A stretch of 64,000 bases of DNA from SVEL01 sp045123575 (GTDB lineage: Bacteria; Bacillota; Clostridia; Lachnospirales; Lachnospiraceae). The DNA lies in NCBI GenBank assembly GCA_045123575.1, contig JBGVKG010000048.1, forward strand, positions 1 through 64,000, written 5' to 3'. Under the pieces are notes generated by a model, which had not been told where the DNA came from, did no database searches, and worked only from the letters and a program-made list of their open reading frames with translations. A program made the position numbers and the translations under genes. This document shows positions 51,759 to 60,908 of this stretch, piece after piece. Every line of letters begins with the position of its first letter. The first letter of the stretch is position 1.

Positions 51759-52586
51759 TTACTCTGTACTTATAATACTGTATATTCTTATCTCTACTCT
51801 TCTGTTTAGAGCTCTACCTTCCTCTGTATCGTTAGATGCTATAGGTTCTTGTTCTCCTCGACCTGCACATTCCAACTTATCCTGACTCATATTCTTTGTT
51901 GTCACAAGGAACTTGTACACCGAATATGCTCTAGCCTGTGAAAGCTCCATATTGTCCTTATATCTAGAACCCGAACCAACTGGAACGGTATCTGTAAATC
52001 CTTTAATCTCAATCTGATTTTCTTTGTACCTTGTAAGTACATCACCAAGCTTGTCTATAAAACCTTTAGCAGAGTTCTTTATAGCCGCATTACCAGAGTC
52101 AAATAATATGGCACCATTTAATGTTAATGTAACATACTGGGATGTAATATCCATATCTATGAAACCTTCATAATCTCCTGACAACAAACCTTCCTTACCC
52201 AGTTCATCCTCAAGCTTATCTTTTAACTCACCTGTTGCCTCTGACTGCATCTGGTCATATTTATCTTTAACTTCTTCATTATCCAATGTGGTATCATTCT
52301 CATCTTCATTTTTACCCATAGATTCTTGATAGTTATCTAACTGCGTCAACTGACTTACGCCACTTGAAACCAAACTTCCATCAATAATAGATGGTGAGCC
52401 GCTATCAAATATACTGAAGCTAGAGCTCAATGAAGCTGCTATCTCTTCAAACTTTGCAGCATCTACAGATGACATTGAGAACAACAATATAAAGAAGCAC
52501 AAAAGCAAATTCATCAAATCACTAAAAGTCGCCATCCAAGCTGGTGAACCTGTAACTATTATGTCTCCTCCCTTTTTACGAGCCAT
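51759..52586 (-). CDS. motB: Flagellar stator protein MotB
   Basis: This 275-residue stator subunit has a single transmembrane helix with the proton-carrying Asp23 in ATFSDLMNLLLCFF. The OmpA-like peptidoglycan-binding domain contains IEIKGFTDTVP, LSQARAYSVYKFLV and GRGEQEPIASND. It is 2 bases after motA. Cotranscription with switch genes is typical of Clostridia. Confidence 0.96.
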   Translation of the reverse strand: MARKKGGDIIVTGSPAWMATFSDLMNLLLCFFILLFSMSSVDAAKFEEIAASLSSSFSIFDSGSPSIIDGSLVSSGVSQLTQLDNYQESMGKNEDENDTTLDNEEVKDKYDQMQSEATGELKDKLEDELGKEGLLSGDYEGFIDMDITSQYVTLTLNGAILFDSGNAAIKNSAKGFIDKLGDVLTRYKENQIEIKGFTDTVPVGSGSRYKDNMELSQARAYSVYKFLVTTKNMSQDKLECAGRGEQEPIASNDTEEGRALNRRVEIRIYSIISTE

Positions 52587-52588
52587 AA

Positions 52589-53386
52589 TTATTCACCACC
52601 TTCATTGTTCGCTTCACTAAACTCTTCTCTTTGAGTTGGTGACAAGAACGACTTAAGCTTTTCTTCTATTACTCTTGGGTTTTCACCTGCCTGTATAGAC
52701 AAGAGACCTTCAATCATAACTTCCTTAAGCATAACCTCATTACCATTATTTACACCCATCTTCTTTGATACAGGTATAGCAAGCCAGTTTGCTACAAGCG
52801 AACCATACAATGTTGTAAGAAGCGCAACCGCCATGTTAGGTCCGATAGAACTTGGATCATCAAGTGATACGAGCATATTAACCAGACCGATAAGGGTACC
52901 AATCATACCCCACGCAGGAGCCATAGATGCCATATCATCCCAGAAGCCCATAACTTTCTTATGTCTTGACTCTACACAAGCTAATTCCGTTTCAAGAATA
53001 GCTCTAACCAAATCAGGCTCAGTACCGTCTACAATAAGAAGTATACCTTTCTTCATAAACTGATCATCAAGCTCATTCGCCGCCTCTTCCAACTGAAGAA
53101 GACCTTCTTTTCTAGCTATATTAGACAAATCAATAATCTTCTTTATAACAGAAGCTTCATCAATAGCCTGAGCTTTCATAACCAAACCAATACTCTTAAA
53201 ACCATTTATGTAATCTGACAATGCATTCGATGTTAACAAACCTGTCATCGTTCCACCAAGTGTGATAATAACAGATGGCACGTCACCGAAATTACCAAGA
53301 GCTGGAAGTCCCTGCTCACCACTTATTATACCGAATACTACAACGACAACGCCGGCCAACAGACCAATCAAACTCGCTAAATCCAT
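52589..53386 (-). CDS. motA: Flagellar stator protein MotA
   Basis: This 265-residue stator subunit has four predicted transmembrane helices and the MotA/TolQ family core PAWGMIGTLIGLVNMLVSL. Cytoplasmic charged residues are in the loop after helix two. It opens the large operon reaching sigD and has its own promoter; AGGTGGA precedes the ATG. Confidence 0.96.
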   Translation of the reverse strand: MDLASLIGLLAGVVVVVFGIISGEQGLPALGNFGDVPSVIITLGGTMTGLLTSNALSDYINGFKSIGLVMKAQAIDEASVIKKIIDLSNIARKEGLLQLEEAANELDDQFMKKGILLIVDGTEPDLVRAILETELACVESRHKKVMGFWDDMASMAPAWGMIGTLIGLVNMLVSLDDPSSIGPNMAVALLTTLYGSLVANWLAIPVSKKMGVNNGNEVMLKEVMIEGLLSIQAGENPRVIEEKLKSFLSPTQREEFSEANNEGGE

Positions 53387-53441
53387 TTATTTTCCACCTA
53401 CCCTGTTTTCACTACGAATAATTTAAAACATAATCTATATT

Positions 53442-53470
53442 ATAATACCACATTTCTGCCATTTTACCAA
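53442..53470 (-). promoter_or_regulatory. Sigma-A-type promoter of the motA-sigD operon
   Basis: A -35 TTGGTA (53465-53470) and an extended -10 TGGTATTAT (TATTAT 53442-53447) are spaced 17 bp. It lies 55 bases before the motA start codon and after the flgE terminator. An AT-rich tract upstream could act as an UP element. Confidence 0.6.
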
Positions 53471-53555
53471 CAAATTTTGATAAAATTTTTTAAGTTTTTT
53501 TATTTTTTTGACAATATTTATTTTATAGTTACTTATACGTCTGAAAAATAGCTAA

Positions 53556-53591
53556 AGGATGACCCAATTCCCACAGAAAATGAGTCATCCT
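53556..53591 (-). terminator. Hairpin terminator after flgE
   Basis: An 8-bp perfect stem (AGGATGAC / GTCATCCT) extends inward with G-U pairs around one mismatch. It lies 13 bases after the flgE stop; TTTAGCTATTTTT follows on the minus strand. The T-tract is interrupted, so termination may be partial. Confidence 0.7.
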
Positions 53592-53604
53592 GCTATCTTA
53601 AATA

Positions 53605-54942
53605 TTATCTCTTAAGATTTAAAAGTTCTTCAATCATAGTATCTGAAGTTGTTATAACTCTTGAATTAGCCTGATAACCTCTCTGAGTTACAATCATATT
53701 TGTAAACTCTGTTGCCAAGTCTACGTTAGACATTTCTAATACACCGCTAGACATATCATCACCAAATGCTGTAATGTCATTTGTATTGGCTGTTCCTGAG
53801 TTAAGTGTCGCTGCAAAAAGGTTATCTCCAACCTTCTCTAAACCTGCTGCATTAGAGAAACTTGCAACTGCAATCTGTCCAATGATAAGTGTGTCACCAT
53901 TATCATATGAAGCTACTACCTTACCATCTGTCTGTATAGCAACTCTAATCATGCTACCAACGCCCTTACCAGCTCCAAGATTGTCGATTGTTCCATCTCC
54001 TCTTGTAGATACAACTGAATATTTGCTACCATAATTTGTAAGTCCGCCAAGATTTACATTTATTGGCTGAGGGAATGTATCCACTGGTGTTGTTGTTCCA
54101 TCCTGTACAAGTGATATTGTAAAATCAGGTGCGCTTACAACAGTACCCTGTGTTGGATCGAAATCTACCTCGATAGATGTATCTCCACCATTAAACACAA
54201 CATCCATAGTATTTACTTCGTCTGTACCGTTAAATATCTTGTTTACTGATAATGTATATCCTGTTGTACTATCTGCATCCTGCTCAATTCTAAACTGAAC
54301 ATTGTATGTATTTCCAAGAGAATCATACACATATAAATCAGCTGTCTTATAACCTAAACCATCTGCTGTAAAGTCTTCGTCAGACGAATTGATATTTCCT
54401 GTAAGTGTAGCACTTGTACTCTGTGCAGGAGCTGTGAGCATATACTCTTCACCGTAAAGTGATATAGGTCTAAGCTCATCTGTCTGTAAAATAAAATCGC
54501 CTGATGCATCTCTAGCAGAAGCATATCCCATTACATATCCACCTGAACCTGTAACAAGATTTCCATATGCATCTACAGTAAAGTTACCAGCCTTTGTATA
54601 GTACTGAGTACCACTCTGCTGAATAACAAAGAATTCCTGACCATTAATTTTTAAATCAGTATCATTACCTGTAGACTGTGAACCACCTTCACCCTTAATA
54701 TTTACAGAAATCTGTGCAACACTTGAACCAAGACCTATCTGCTTAGCATTCTGTCCACCTGTGCTTGTCTCAGCATTAGGGCCAGATGCAGACTGTGTTG
54801 TCTGATAAAACAATTCTGCAAATGTTGCTCTCTGTGACTTAAATCCAACTGTGTTAACGTTAGCGATATTGTTACCTATAACGTCCATGCTTGTCTGATG
54901 TACCTTAAGTCCTGATACACCAGAATACAATGATCTCATCAT
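53605..54942 (-). CDS. flgE: Flagellar hook protein FlgE
   Basis: This 445-residue hook subunit starts with the rod/hook signature MRSLYSGVSGLKVHQTSMD and GNNIANVNTVGFKSQR. The C-terminal LATEFTNMIVTQRGYQANSRVI completes the coiled-coil hook core. A variable central domain lies between. It ends a fliK-flgD-TIGR02530-flgE unit with a terminator downstream. No flbD gene follows, though one is common at this position. Confidence 0.96.
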   Translation of the reverse strand: MMRSLYSGVSGLKVHQTSMDVIGNNIANVNTVGFKSQRATFAELFYQTTQSASGPNAETSTGGQNAKQIGLGSSVAQISVNIKGEGGSQSTGNDTDLKINGQEFFVIQQSGTQYYTKAGNFTVDAYGNLVTGSGGYVMGYASARDASGDFILQTDELRPISLYGEEYMLTAPAQSTSATLTGNINSSDEDFTADGLGYKTADLYVYDSLGNTYNVQFRIEQDADSTTGYTLSVNKIFNGTDEVNTMDVVFNGGDTSIEVDFDPTQGTVVSAPDFTISLVQDGTTTPVDTFPQPINVNLGGLTNYGSKYSVVSTRGDGTIDNLGAGKGVGSMIRVAIQTDGKVVASYDNGDTLIIGQIAVASFSNAAGLEKVGDNLFAATLNSGTANTNDITAFGDDMSSGVLEMSNVDLATEFTNMIVTQRGYQANSRVITTSDTMIEELLNLKR

Positions 54943-55026
54943 AATTAATTGACCTCCTTAGGGAGCCGTCATTTTCCATCTCATCTGTCAGTCAGAGATG
55001 AAGCTTTCCTGCAATAGGTCCAAGCC

Positions 55027-55410
55027 TTATACAATAACGGCACCATCGATGTTTGTAAATACATTTTCTTCGCTTGCACTGCTGTCGATTGCTGTAACAA
55101 CGGTGTTATTTTTCACATTTACTATGAATGCTAGGCCATCCATAAGCATTAGTGACTCACCTATACCTTTTGCATTTGCTTTTCTTGCACCTGCATTTAG
55201 ACGTTCAAGCTGTTCTTCAGACAAGCTAATGTTTCTCTCGCTCAATCTTGCATCTGCATGTTTAGAAAATTTGAGTTCTGTTTTCTTCGACAACAAGACT
55301 TCTTGGAACGACAAACCATCACTTGTTTTATTTATCGGTCTGTTTGACTGATTACTTAAGTACTGACCGGTAATTTGTTCAATTGAAGAGAAATTATTTC
55401 TAATATCCAT
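55027..55410 (-). CDS. Flagellar operon protein, TIGR02530 family
   Basis: This 127-residue protein has GLSFQEVL and LKFSKHADARLSERNISLSEEQLERL, the core of the flagellar operon protein family TIGR02530, found beside flgD in Firmicutes. It may assist hook assembly, but its role is unknown. An 84-base gap before flgE includes a weak hairpin. Confidence 0.85.
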   Translation of the reverse strand: MDIRNNFSSIEQITGQYLSNQSNRPINKTSDGLSFQEVLLSKKTELKFSKHADARLSERNISLSEEQLERLNAGARKANAKGIGESLMLMDGLAFIVNVKNNTVVTAIDSSASEENVFTNIDGAVIV

Positions 55411-55441
55411 ATTATTATCCCTTCCTTTACTTAAATCAATT

Positions 55442-55981
55442 CTATGCTTCTACTTCCTTGTCAGCTTCCTTATCTGCTTCTCCTCTATCTGTCGAACCAG
55501 AACCTGTTGTGCCATTTCCACCCTGTGAATTTCCTGCACCACCTATAATATCTGCTATATAGTAATCGTCCGCAACAGAATCAAGATCTTCGTAATTGTA
55601 AAGTTCTCCGTTTATAGAAAGTTTCGCCTTACCATCAACCATCTGTACATAATCAACCCAACCCTGAACAGTTGTTGTTTTTGAGATTCCTTCCGACTTA
55701 CCAACTTCAACTATAACATACTTTCCAACAAGACCTAATGCATTGCTATTTCCCATTGTTGATGTCATATTCTGTAATTCTTCAAGTGATGAGAACTGTG
55801 CCAACTGAGCTACAAACTCTGAGTTATCCTGTGGCTGTAATGGATCCTGATGCTGAAGCTGTGTTACTAAAAGCTGTAAGAAGGCATCCTTACCAAGTGC
55901 ACTTGTTCCTTTTGTATCTTCCTTTTGATATGTTTCTGTGTAGGTAGATTCAACCTTTCCATTTTCTACTGATATTGCCAT
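55442..55981 (-). CDS. flgD: Flagellar hook assembly protein FlgD (hook cap)
   Basis: This 179-residue protein has the FlgD N-terminal signature GKDAFLQLLVTQLQHQDPLQPQDNSEFVAQLAQFSS in segments such as LQHQDPLQPQD. A short C-terminal region ends with a Gly/Ser-rich, charged tail; the Ig-like domains of longer homologues are absent. It is the hook scaffold cap. It lies between fliK and the TIGR02530 gene. Confidence 0.95.
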   Translation of the reverse strand: MAISVENGKVESTYTETYQKEDTKGTSALGKDAFLQLLVTQLQHQDPLQPQDNSEFVAQLAQFSSLEELQNMTSTMGNSNALGLVGKYVIVEVGKSEGISKTTTVQGWVDYVQMVDGKAKLSINGELYNYEDLDSVADDYYIADIIGGAGNSQGGNGTTGSGSTDRGEADKEADKEVEA

Positions 55982-56012
55982 TTTGTCTCCTTTCTGACCT
56001 CTCGGTCTCTTT

Positions 56013-57317
56013 TTATGCGGAGTAAGAAACCGTACTTCCTGTGATTTCCATTATTTTTTGCTGTTCCTCAGCCAACATTTCGTCATCAGCTTCGCCATAT
56101 ATATTACCTATATTGCGTCGTGATTTTCTACTTTGTGCTGCCTGCTCATCATTGCCTCTCTCTCCCTGCATATTTTGTTCAAATGCATGACTAGCTATAG
56201 TCACTTCAATGTGTTCAATCTTAAGTCCCTGGTTATTAAGATTGTCCTTCAACAATGTAAGCTGTGTCTCCATTGCTGTCTTTGCAGCTTCACTTTCTGC
56301 AGTTATCTGTGCTGTTACATGCCCATCATGTGTTGAAACTTGTATAAGCACCTTTCCAAGATGTTCTGGATATAACTGCATCTCCATAGAGGTAACGTTT
56401 TGTTTTACCTGTACCTGAGCCTGCTCAATAACCTGACGAACTATATCATTAGCTTTTGTTTCGCCAACCTTTTGTGTCAAGTCTTCTGTAAGCTTTGCCG
56501 CAAAATCCTGCGGAGATAATAATTGCTTATCAAGATTCAAATCATCATGAATTTCTGTGTCTGCTACCTCTTTACGTTGAAGCAATCCATCATTATCATC
56601 AGCATTACTTTCATTTCCAGTCATTTGCGCATCTGATTGATTTGCCTCCTCCATCTTTGGTAACTCTGAAGTATCATCATCAGATATGTCATTTTCAGCC
56701 TTTACCGACTGGTCGTCCTTCGCATCCACAAGGCTTTCATCAACTGTTTCAACATTTTCCTCATAAAGCTTTGTATCAAGTTCTTCTACCTGTGTATTCA
56801 CATTTTCCTTGATATCCTCTAACGCCTGCATGATACTTCTTAAGTCCTTTGCAAAATCTTGGTTAGTGAGCATATCACCTTGATTTTCAACACCTTCAAG
56901 TTTCATCAGCAATAAAGGTAGCTCCATTGGATTAAGCAAGTTTTCCTCAGTCATTCCCAACACTTCCATAGCGTTGTTTAACTGTTCTTCTGAAACATTA
57001 AGCTCTGTCATTATAACCTGCTTTATCTGACCTATTATCTCATCAGATATAGCTGCTATCTGCTCATCTGTCAGTTCATCCTCTTTCTTAACAGGATTCT
57101 TTGTATTCGCAGATGTCATTTGGTCTACTTTAGGATTGTCCTGACCACTTTTCTCCACTCTGCCTGTCTCTGTCTTTTCAGATACACCGTCGTTTTTCAT
57201 ACTTCGTAACGTATCATCAAAATTTTCAACTTTACCTGTGGACTGACTTGCCTGACCAGTTGATACAGCAGCTTGTGAAAACAGATTCAATCCGTTTATG
57301 CCTGTACTCGTCATCAT
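56013..57317 (-). CDS. fliK: Flagellar hook-length control protein FliK
   Basis: This 434-residue secreted ruler has a polar Gln/Glu/Asp-rich N-terminal region. The C-terminal flagellar hook-length domain contains MQLYPEHLGKVLIQVSTHDGHVTAQI and LKDNLNNQGLKIEHIEVTI. Two adjacent ATGs follow GGAGGTGAG; the second (57314) has better spacing. It is preceded by a sigma-D-type promoter and a terminator of the upstream unit. Confidence 0.9.
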   Translation of the reverse strand: MMTSTGINGLNLFSQAAVSTGQASQSTGKVENFDDTLRSMKNDGVSEKTETGRVEKSGQDNPKVDQMTSANTKNPVKKEDELTDEQIAAISDEIIGQIKQVIMTELNVSEEQLNNAMEVLGMTEENLLNPMELPLLLMKLEGVENQGDMLTNQDFAKDLRSIMQALEDIKENVNTQVEELDTKLYEENVETVDESLVDAKDDQSVKAENDISDDDTSELPKMEEANQSDAQMTGNESNADDNDGLLQRKEVADTEIHDDLNLDKQLLSPQDFAAKLTEDLTQKVGETKANDIVRQVIEQAQVQVKQNVTSMEMQLYPEHLGKVLIQVSTHDGHVTAQITAESEAAKTAMETQLTLLKDNLNNQGLKIEHIEVTIASHAFEQNMQGERGNDEQAAQSRKSRRNIGNIYGEADDEMLAEEQQKIMEITGSTVSYSA

Positions 57318-57350
57318 CTCACCTCCTTTTTATATTTTTCTACAGTATAT

Positions 57351-57378
57351 TCATCGGCTATTACCACCTAAAACTTTA
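57351..57378 (-). promoter_or_regulatory. Sigma-D (sigma-28) type promoter of fliK-flgD-flgE
   Basis: TAAAGTTT (57371-57378) and GCCGATGA (57351-57358) are separated by 12 bases, a near match to the sigma-28 consensus TAAAGTTT-N11-GCCGATAA. It lies 34 bases upstream of the fliK start. It would put hook-length and hook genes under the SigD encoded downstream. Confidence 0.72.
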
Positions 57379-57442
57379 ATAATTTTTTCAAATTTTTCGT
57401 ATTTTTTTACACAATCCTTAGCGTGATACCTTTTAGTCTAGC

Positions 57443-57471
57443 AAAAAGACCTGTATCAAACGATACAGGTC
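57443..57471 (-). terminator. Intrinsic terminator after the motE-like gene
   Basis: A perfect 10-bp stem (GACCTGTATC / GATACAGGTC) with a 4-base loop is followed by TTTTTG on the minus strand. It separates the basal-body genes from fliK. Confidence 0.92.
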
Positions 57472-57489
57472 CACATTACTCTATTATAT

Positions 57490-58239
57490 TTATTTTTCTG
57501 GTGATAACATTACTGTTATCTTAGCACAGAAAACTGCATCTGTAGTTGACAATGCATTCAATATCTCAGCTCTGTCATCTACTTCCATGTTCTGCAATAT
57601 AGCTACTACTACCTCAAGATTTCCTGTCATTTCATATAATGCTGCAGCCGCCTGCTTTGGCTTCATCTCAGCGTAAACATTTGCCAAATCAGCATATCTT
57701 TCATCATACATATACTTTTCAAGCACCTGTTTGTAAAGCACCTCTGCATAATCTGGATTTATGGATTCATAGTACTTCTTATACTCCTCATAAGATAAAG
57801 CATTATCACCGAATACTACTTCATCATAGAATTCTTCCTTAAGCTTCTCAAATGCCAATTGACTCTCTTCAAAAGCCTTGAGTCTCTGTATCTCTGCCTC
57901 TAAATCTGCAATAGTTTCTGCATCTGCTGACGCTTCATCCTTAAGAACCTTTATCTGTGACTCCAATTCCTTTATGTAGTTTATAGCCTCTGCCAAACTC
58001 TTATATGGATATTCATCATCTTTAACCTTTTCCGCTGGCAGGATTTCCTTAATAACTGGCACATCCTTAAATATAGGTCTCATGACACTACTTCCAAATC
58101 CACCTACATCCAATTTAATACACAAGGCAAACAATCCCAACCATAACACTATTATAAGTATAGCTATAATAGCTGTTATAATGGGATTACCCTTCTTTTC
58201 ATCTATTTCATTTAATCCATTTTTCTTTTTCTTTGCCAT
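57490..58239 (-). CDS. MotE-like/MgtE N-domain flagellar protein
   Basis: This 249-residue protein has an N-terminal Lys-rich segment, a transmembrane helix (about 20-42), a coiled coil (about 85-140) and a C-terminal MgtE N-like domain with ANVYAEMKPKQAAAALYEMTG and ILQNMEVDDRAEILNAL. It corresponds to the ylxF/motE position between fliJ and fliK. In Sinorhizobium MotE is a motor chaperone, but its role here is unproven. Start ATG with AGGTGA upstream, 5 bases after the fliJ stop. Confidence 0.85.
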   Translation of the reverse strand: MAKKKKNGLNEIDEKKGNPIITAIIAILIIVLWLGLFALCIKLDVGGFGSSVMRPIFKDVPVIKEILPAEKVKDDEYPYKSLAEAINYIKELESQIKVLKDEASADAETIADLEAEIQRLKAFEESQLAFEKLKEEFYDEVVFGDNALSYEEYKKYYESINPDYAEVLYKQVLEKYMYDERYADLANVYAEMKPKQAAAALYEMTGNLEVVVAILQNMEVDDRAEILNALSTTDAVFCAKITVMLSPEK

Positions 58240-58244
58240 CTTTA

Positions 58245-58694
58245 TCACCTGTCTTCCGGATTATTGTAGGTAAAGCTCACAAGCTCATCTACTTCCTTTT
58301 TTTCGCCTTCATTAAGTTCATGCACAAACTCCTCAAAAGCCTTCTCTTTCAAGATTTCCTGGGTCTTTCTCTCCTGCATAACCTTATTCAAACGACCTCT
58401 AGCTATATCTACGTTTTTTTCCTGATGCTTTATTCTTTGAATCTGACTTTTCTCTTCATCTTTTTTGTATCTTAAAGCTTCATTACAACGTTTCCACTCT
58501 AGTATATTTATTCCCTTATCCTTTTGCTCTCTAATCAAATCTTGGTATGCCTGTATCTCTCCACGGATAGTTTCAAGCCTTTCCTCTTCAGTACGAAGTT
58601 TCTGCATTTCTAATGCAAATGCCGTCTTTTCCTGCGTCTCTAGCTTATTTTTTATATCCAGAATATTTTGCATCTTGTATATAAACTTAGCCAT
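58245..58694 (-). CDS. fliJ: Flagellar export protein FliJ
   Basis: This 149-residue, highly charged, almost entirely coiled-coil protein starts KFIYKMQNILDIKNKLE as in FliJ. It follows fliI by 24 bases and precedes the motE-like gene. It links the ATPase FliI to the export gate. Confidence 0.92.
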   Translation of the reverse strand: MAKFIYKMQNILDIKNKLETQEKTAFALEMQKLRTEEERLETIRGEIQAYQDLIREQKDKGINILEWKRCNEALRYKKDEEKSQIQRIKHQEKNVDIARGRLNKVMQERKTQEILKEKAFEEFVHELNEGEKKEVDELVSFTYNNPEDR

Positions 58695-58718
58695 GGATTA
58701 TACTCCCATTCCTATCTA

Positions 58719-60029
58719 TTACTCAAATATCGCATTAAGCATAGCTATCTCTTCATCAAAGCTAAACTTCTCATCTGTGCCTTGTCTTAAATATCCATTA
58801 ACCTGATCAATTTTTTCTATAGCATAATCAATATTTTTATTAGAACCACTCTTATAAGCTCCGATATTAATCAAATCTTCTGCCTCATTATAAGTCGCCA
58901 ACACACTCTTAAGCTTGCCTGCAATAGCTTTATGCTCTCTAGTAGCTACCTGACTCATACATCTCGATATACTCTGCAATACATCTATAGCCGGATAATG
59001 ATTCTTATGTCCAAGCTTTCTGTTTAGCATAATATGACCGTCAAGAATACCTCTCGCAGTATCCGTAATCGGCTCATTGAAATCATCACCATCTACAAGG
59101 ACAGTGTACAATCCTGTAATAGAGCCCTTTTCCGCCATTCCTGCTCTCTCTAATAGCTTTGGCATCTCACTATAAACACTTGGCGGGTAACCTCTTGTAA
59201 CTGGTGGTTCACCTGACGCCAAGCCTATCTCTCTTTGAGCCATAGAAAAACGGGTAAGTGAGTCCATCATAAGCAGTACATCCTTACCTTGGTCTCTGAA
59301 ATATTCTGCTATAGCTGTTGCCGTCTTTGCAGCTTTATTTCTTATAAGGGCTGGTTTATCAGAAGTAGCCACTACGACCACACTTCTTTTCATACCTTCC
59401 TCGCCCAAATCTCGCTCTATAAACTCTCTAACTTCTCGACCACGCTCTCCTATAAGCGCAATAACATTTATATCAGCCTTAGTGTTTCTGGCAAACATAC
59501 CCATAAGTGTACTCTTTCCAACACCACTACCGGCAAATATACCAATTCTTTGTCCCTTACCTATTGTCATAAGACCATCTACAGCTTTTACGCCAAGTGG
59601 TAGCACTTCACTGATAATAACTCTATCCATAGGGTCTGGCGGTGTAGCATCTACAGGATACATTGTGGCGTCTTCAAGGGCATCACCATGTATCGGTCTT
59701 CCTAAACCATCCACCGTTTTACCTAATATATCATCACTAACCGCAACCTTTAAAACACTCCCTGTATTTTCAACTATACTTCCTGGACCCACACCATCTA
59801 CACTCTCATACGGCATCAGCAATATCCTATTATCTTTAAAACCAACAACTTCCGCCATCACTTCTATATTTGGATTGTCCTTAGCTGTAATACGACATAA
59901 ATCATTAAGGTTCGCGTCTGGACCTATAGACTCAATTGTCAGACCTACTACCTTAGACACCTTGCCCATCTTTCTGGCATAGCATTTTTTATATACATTT
60001 TTATACTTTTCAAGGTTTAAACCTGACAT
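58719..60029 (-). CDS. fliI: Flagellum-specific ATP synthase FliI
   Basis: This 436-residue export ATPase has Walker A GIFAGSGVGKSTLMG, catalytic GERGREVREFI, Walker B LLMMDSLTRFSMAQREIGL and SVYSEMPKLLERAG. It matches the F1-beta-like FliI family at normal length. It is 18 bases after fliH. Confidence 0.97.
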   Translation of the reverse strand: MSGLNLEKYKNVYKKCYARKMGKVSKVVGLTIESIGPDANLNDLCRITAKDNPNIEVMAEVVGFKDNRILLMPYESVDGVGPGSIVENTGSVLKVAVSDDILGKTVDGLGRPIHGDALEDATMYPVDATPPDPMDRVIISEVLPLGVKAVDGLMTIGKGQRIGIFAGSGVGKSTLMGMFARNTKADINVIALIGERGREVREFIERDLGEEGMKRSVVVVATSDKPALIRNKAAKTATAIAEYFRDQGKDVLLMMDSLTRFSMAQREIGLASGEPPVTRGYPPSVYSEMPKLLERAGMAEKGSITGLYTVLVDGDDFNEPITDTARGILDGHIMLNRKLGHKNHYPAIDVLQSISRCMSQVATREHKAIAGKLKSVLATYNEAEDLINIGAYKSGSNKNIDYAIEKIDQVNGYLRQGTDEKFSFDEEIAMLNAIFE

Positions 60030-60047
60030 GTCATATCTCCTAGTAAA

Positions 60048-60908
60048 CTATGTTGTTGCTGACAATATCTTTAAATCCGTTATAAGATTTTCAAGAAGAA
60101 CATCTAAACTACAGTCAAAAATGCCCATATCTGTATCTATGAGACATTGATTTTTCTTCATAGACATATCTGTTACTATCTCAATATGAACATCTTTTCT
60201 TATTGCACCTACAATATCATCCTTATGTTCTCGAAGATATTCAGCATCTTCTTGGCAAGCTCGTATTATAAAATTGCTTCCGACCTCGCCGCCTGACATT
60301 ACATTATTGACAAGAGTTAGAATCATATCCTTCTTATCAAGTGCAATAGCATTTGTAAAATCAGCAAATATTTTAAGTATGGTTTCCACAAGCTGTGGCT
60401 CCATCTTTTCCTCTTTAGCACGGTATGTTGCATACAATTCCTGTTCAAGCGCCTTAAATTCCTGCTCCTTATTCATTATAGCACTCTGAACATTAGCTTC
60501 AGCCTGTGCCATACCCTCTGACAAACCTTCATTGTATGCCTGTTCTTTTAGTCGCTGCGCCTCCGCCTGTGCAGCAGCTATAATAGCATTAGCATCGGCA
60601 TTAGCCTGCTCCACAATAGAATCAGCCTCTGCCTGCGCTTCTGCGATAATTATTTCTTTCTTTGATACTTTTTCTTCTATTACTGTTTCTATATCTTCTG
60701 TGTGATTTCCGATAATATGTGTATCATCTCCTGTTATTTCATCCACACTGATAGGACCAAAACCAACAGTAAATCCATCACTACTAAACTCATCAGTCAT
60801 AACAGGTCTTTGCACCATAACGACCTTTTCAGATATAAGTTCATTACAGTCTATAACCCTGTCCTGTTTGCCCATAGTCACAGTAAAACCTTTATATAAA
60901 TTAGACAA
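60048..60908 (-). CDS. fliH: Flagellar assembly protein FliH, probable TTG start inside fliG
   Basis: This 286-residue regulator of FliI starts with SNLYKGFTVTMGKQ. The start is TTG at 60908, with GGAGGTGA 8 bases upstream, both inside the last codons of fliG, so the genes overlap by 8 bases and are coupled. A longer in-frame reading continues into fliG and yields a hydrophobic extension without sense. The middle region is a Glu/Ala-rich coiled coil with the AxxxAxxxA pattern (EAQAEADSIVEQANADANAI). Confidence 0.85.
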   Translation of the reverse strand: MSNLYKGFTVTMGKQDRVIDCNELISEKVVMVQRPVMTDEFSSDGFTVGFGPISVDEITGDDTHIIGNHTEDIETVIEEKVSKKEIIIAEAQAEADSIVEQANADANAIIAAAQAEAQRLKEQAYNEGLSEGMAQAEANVQSAIMNKEQEFKALEQELYATYRAKEEKMEPQLVETILKIFADFTNAIALDKKDMILTLVNNVMSGGEVGSNFIIRACQEDAEYLREHKDDIVGAIRKDVHIEIVTDMSMKKNQCLIDTDMGIFDCSLDVLLENLITDLKILSATT

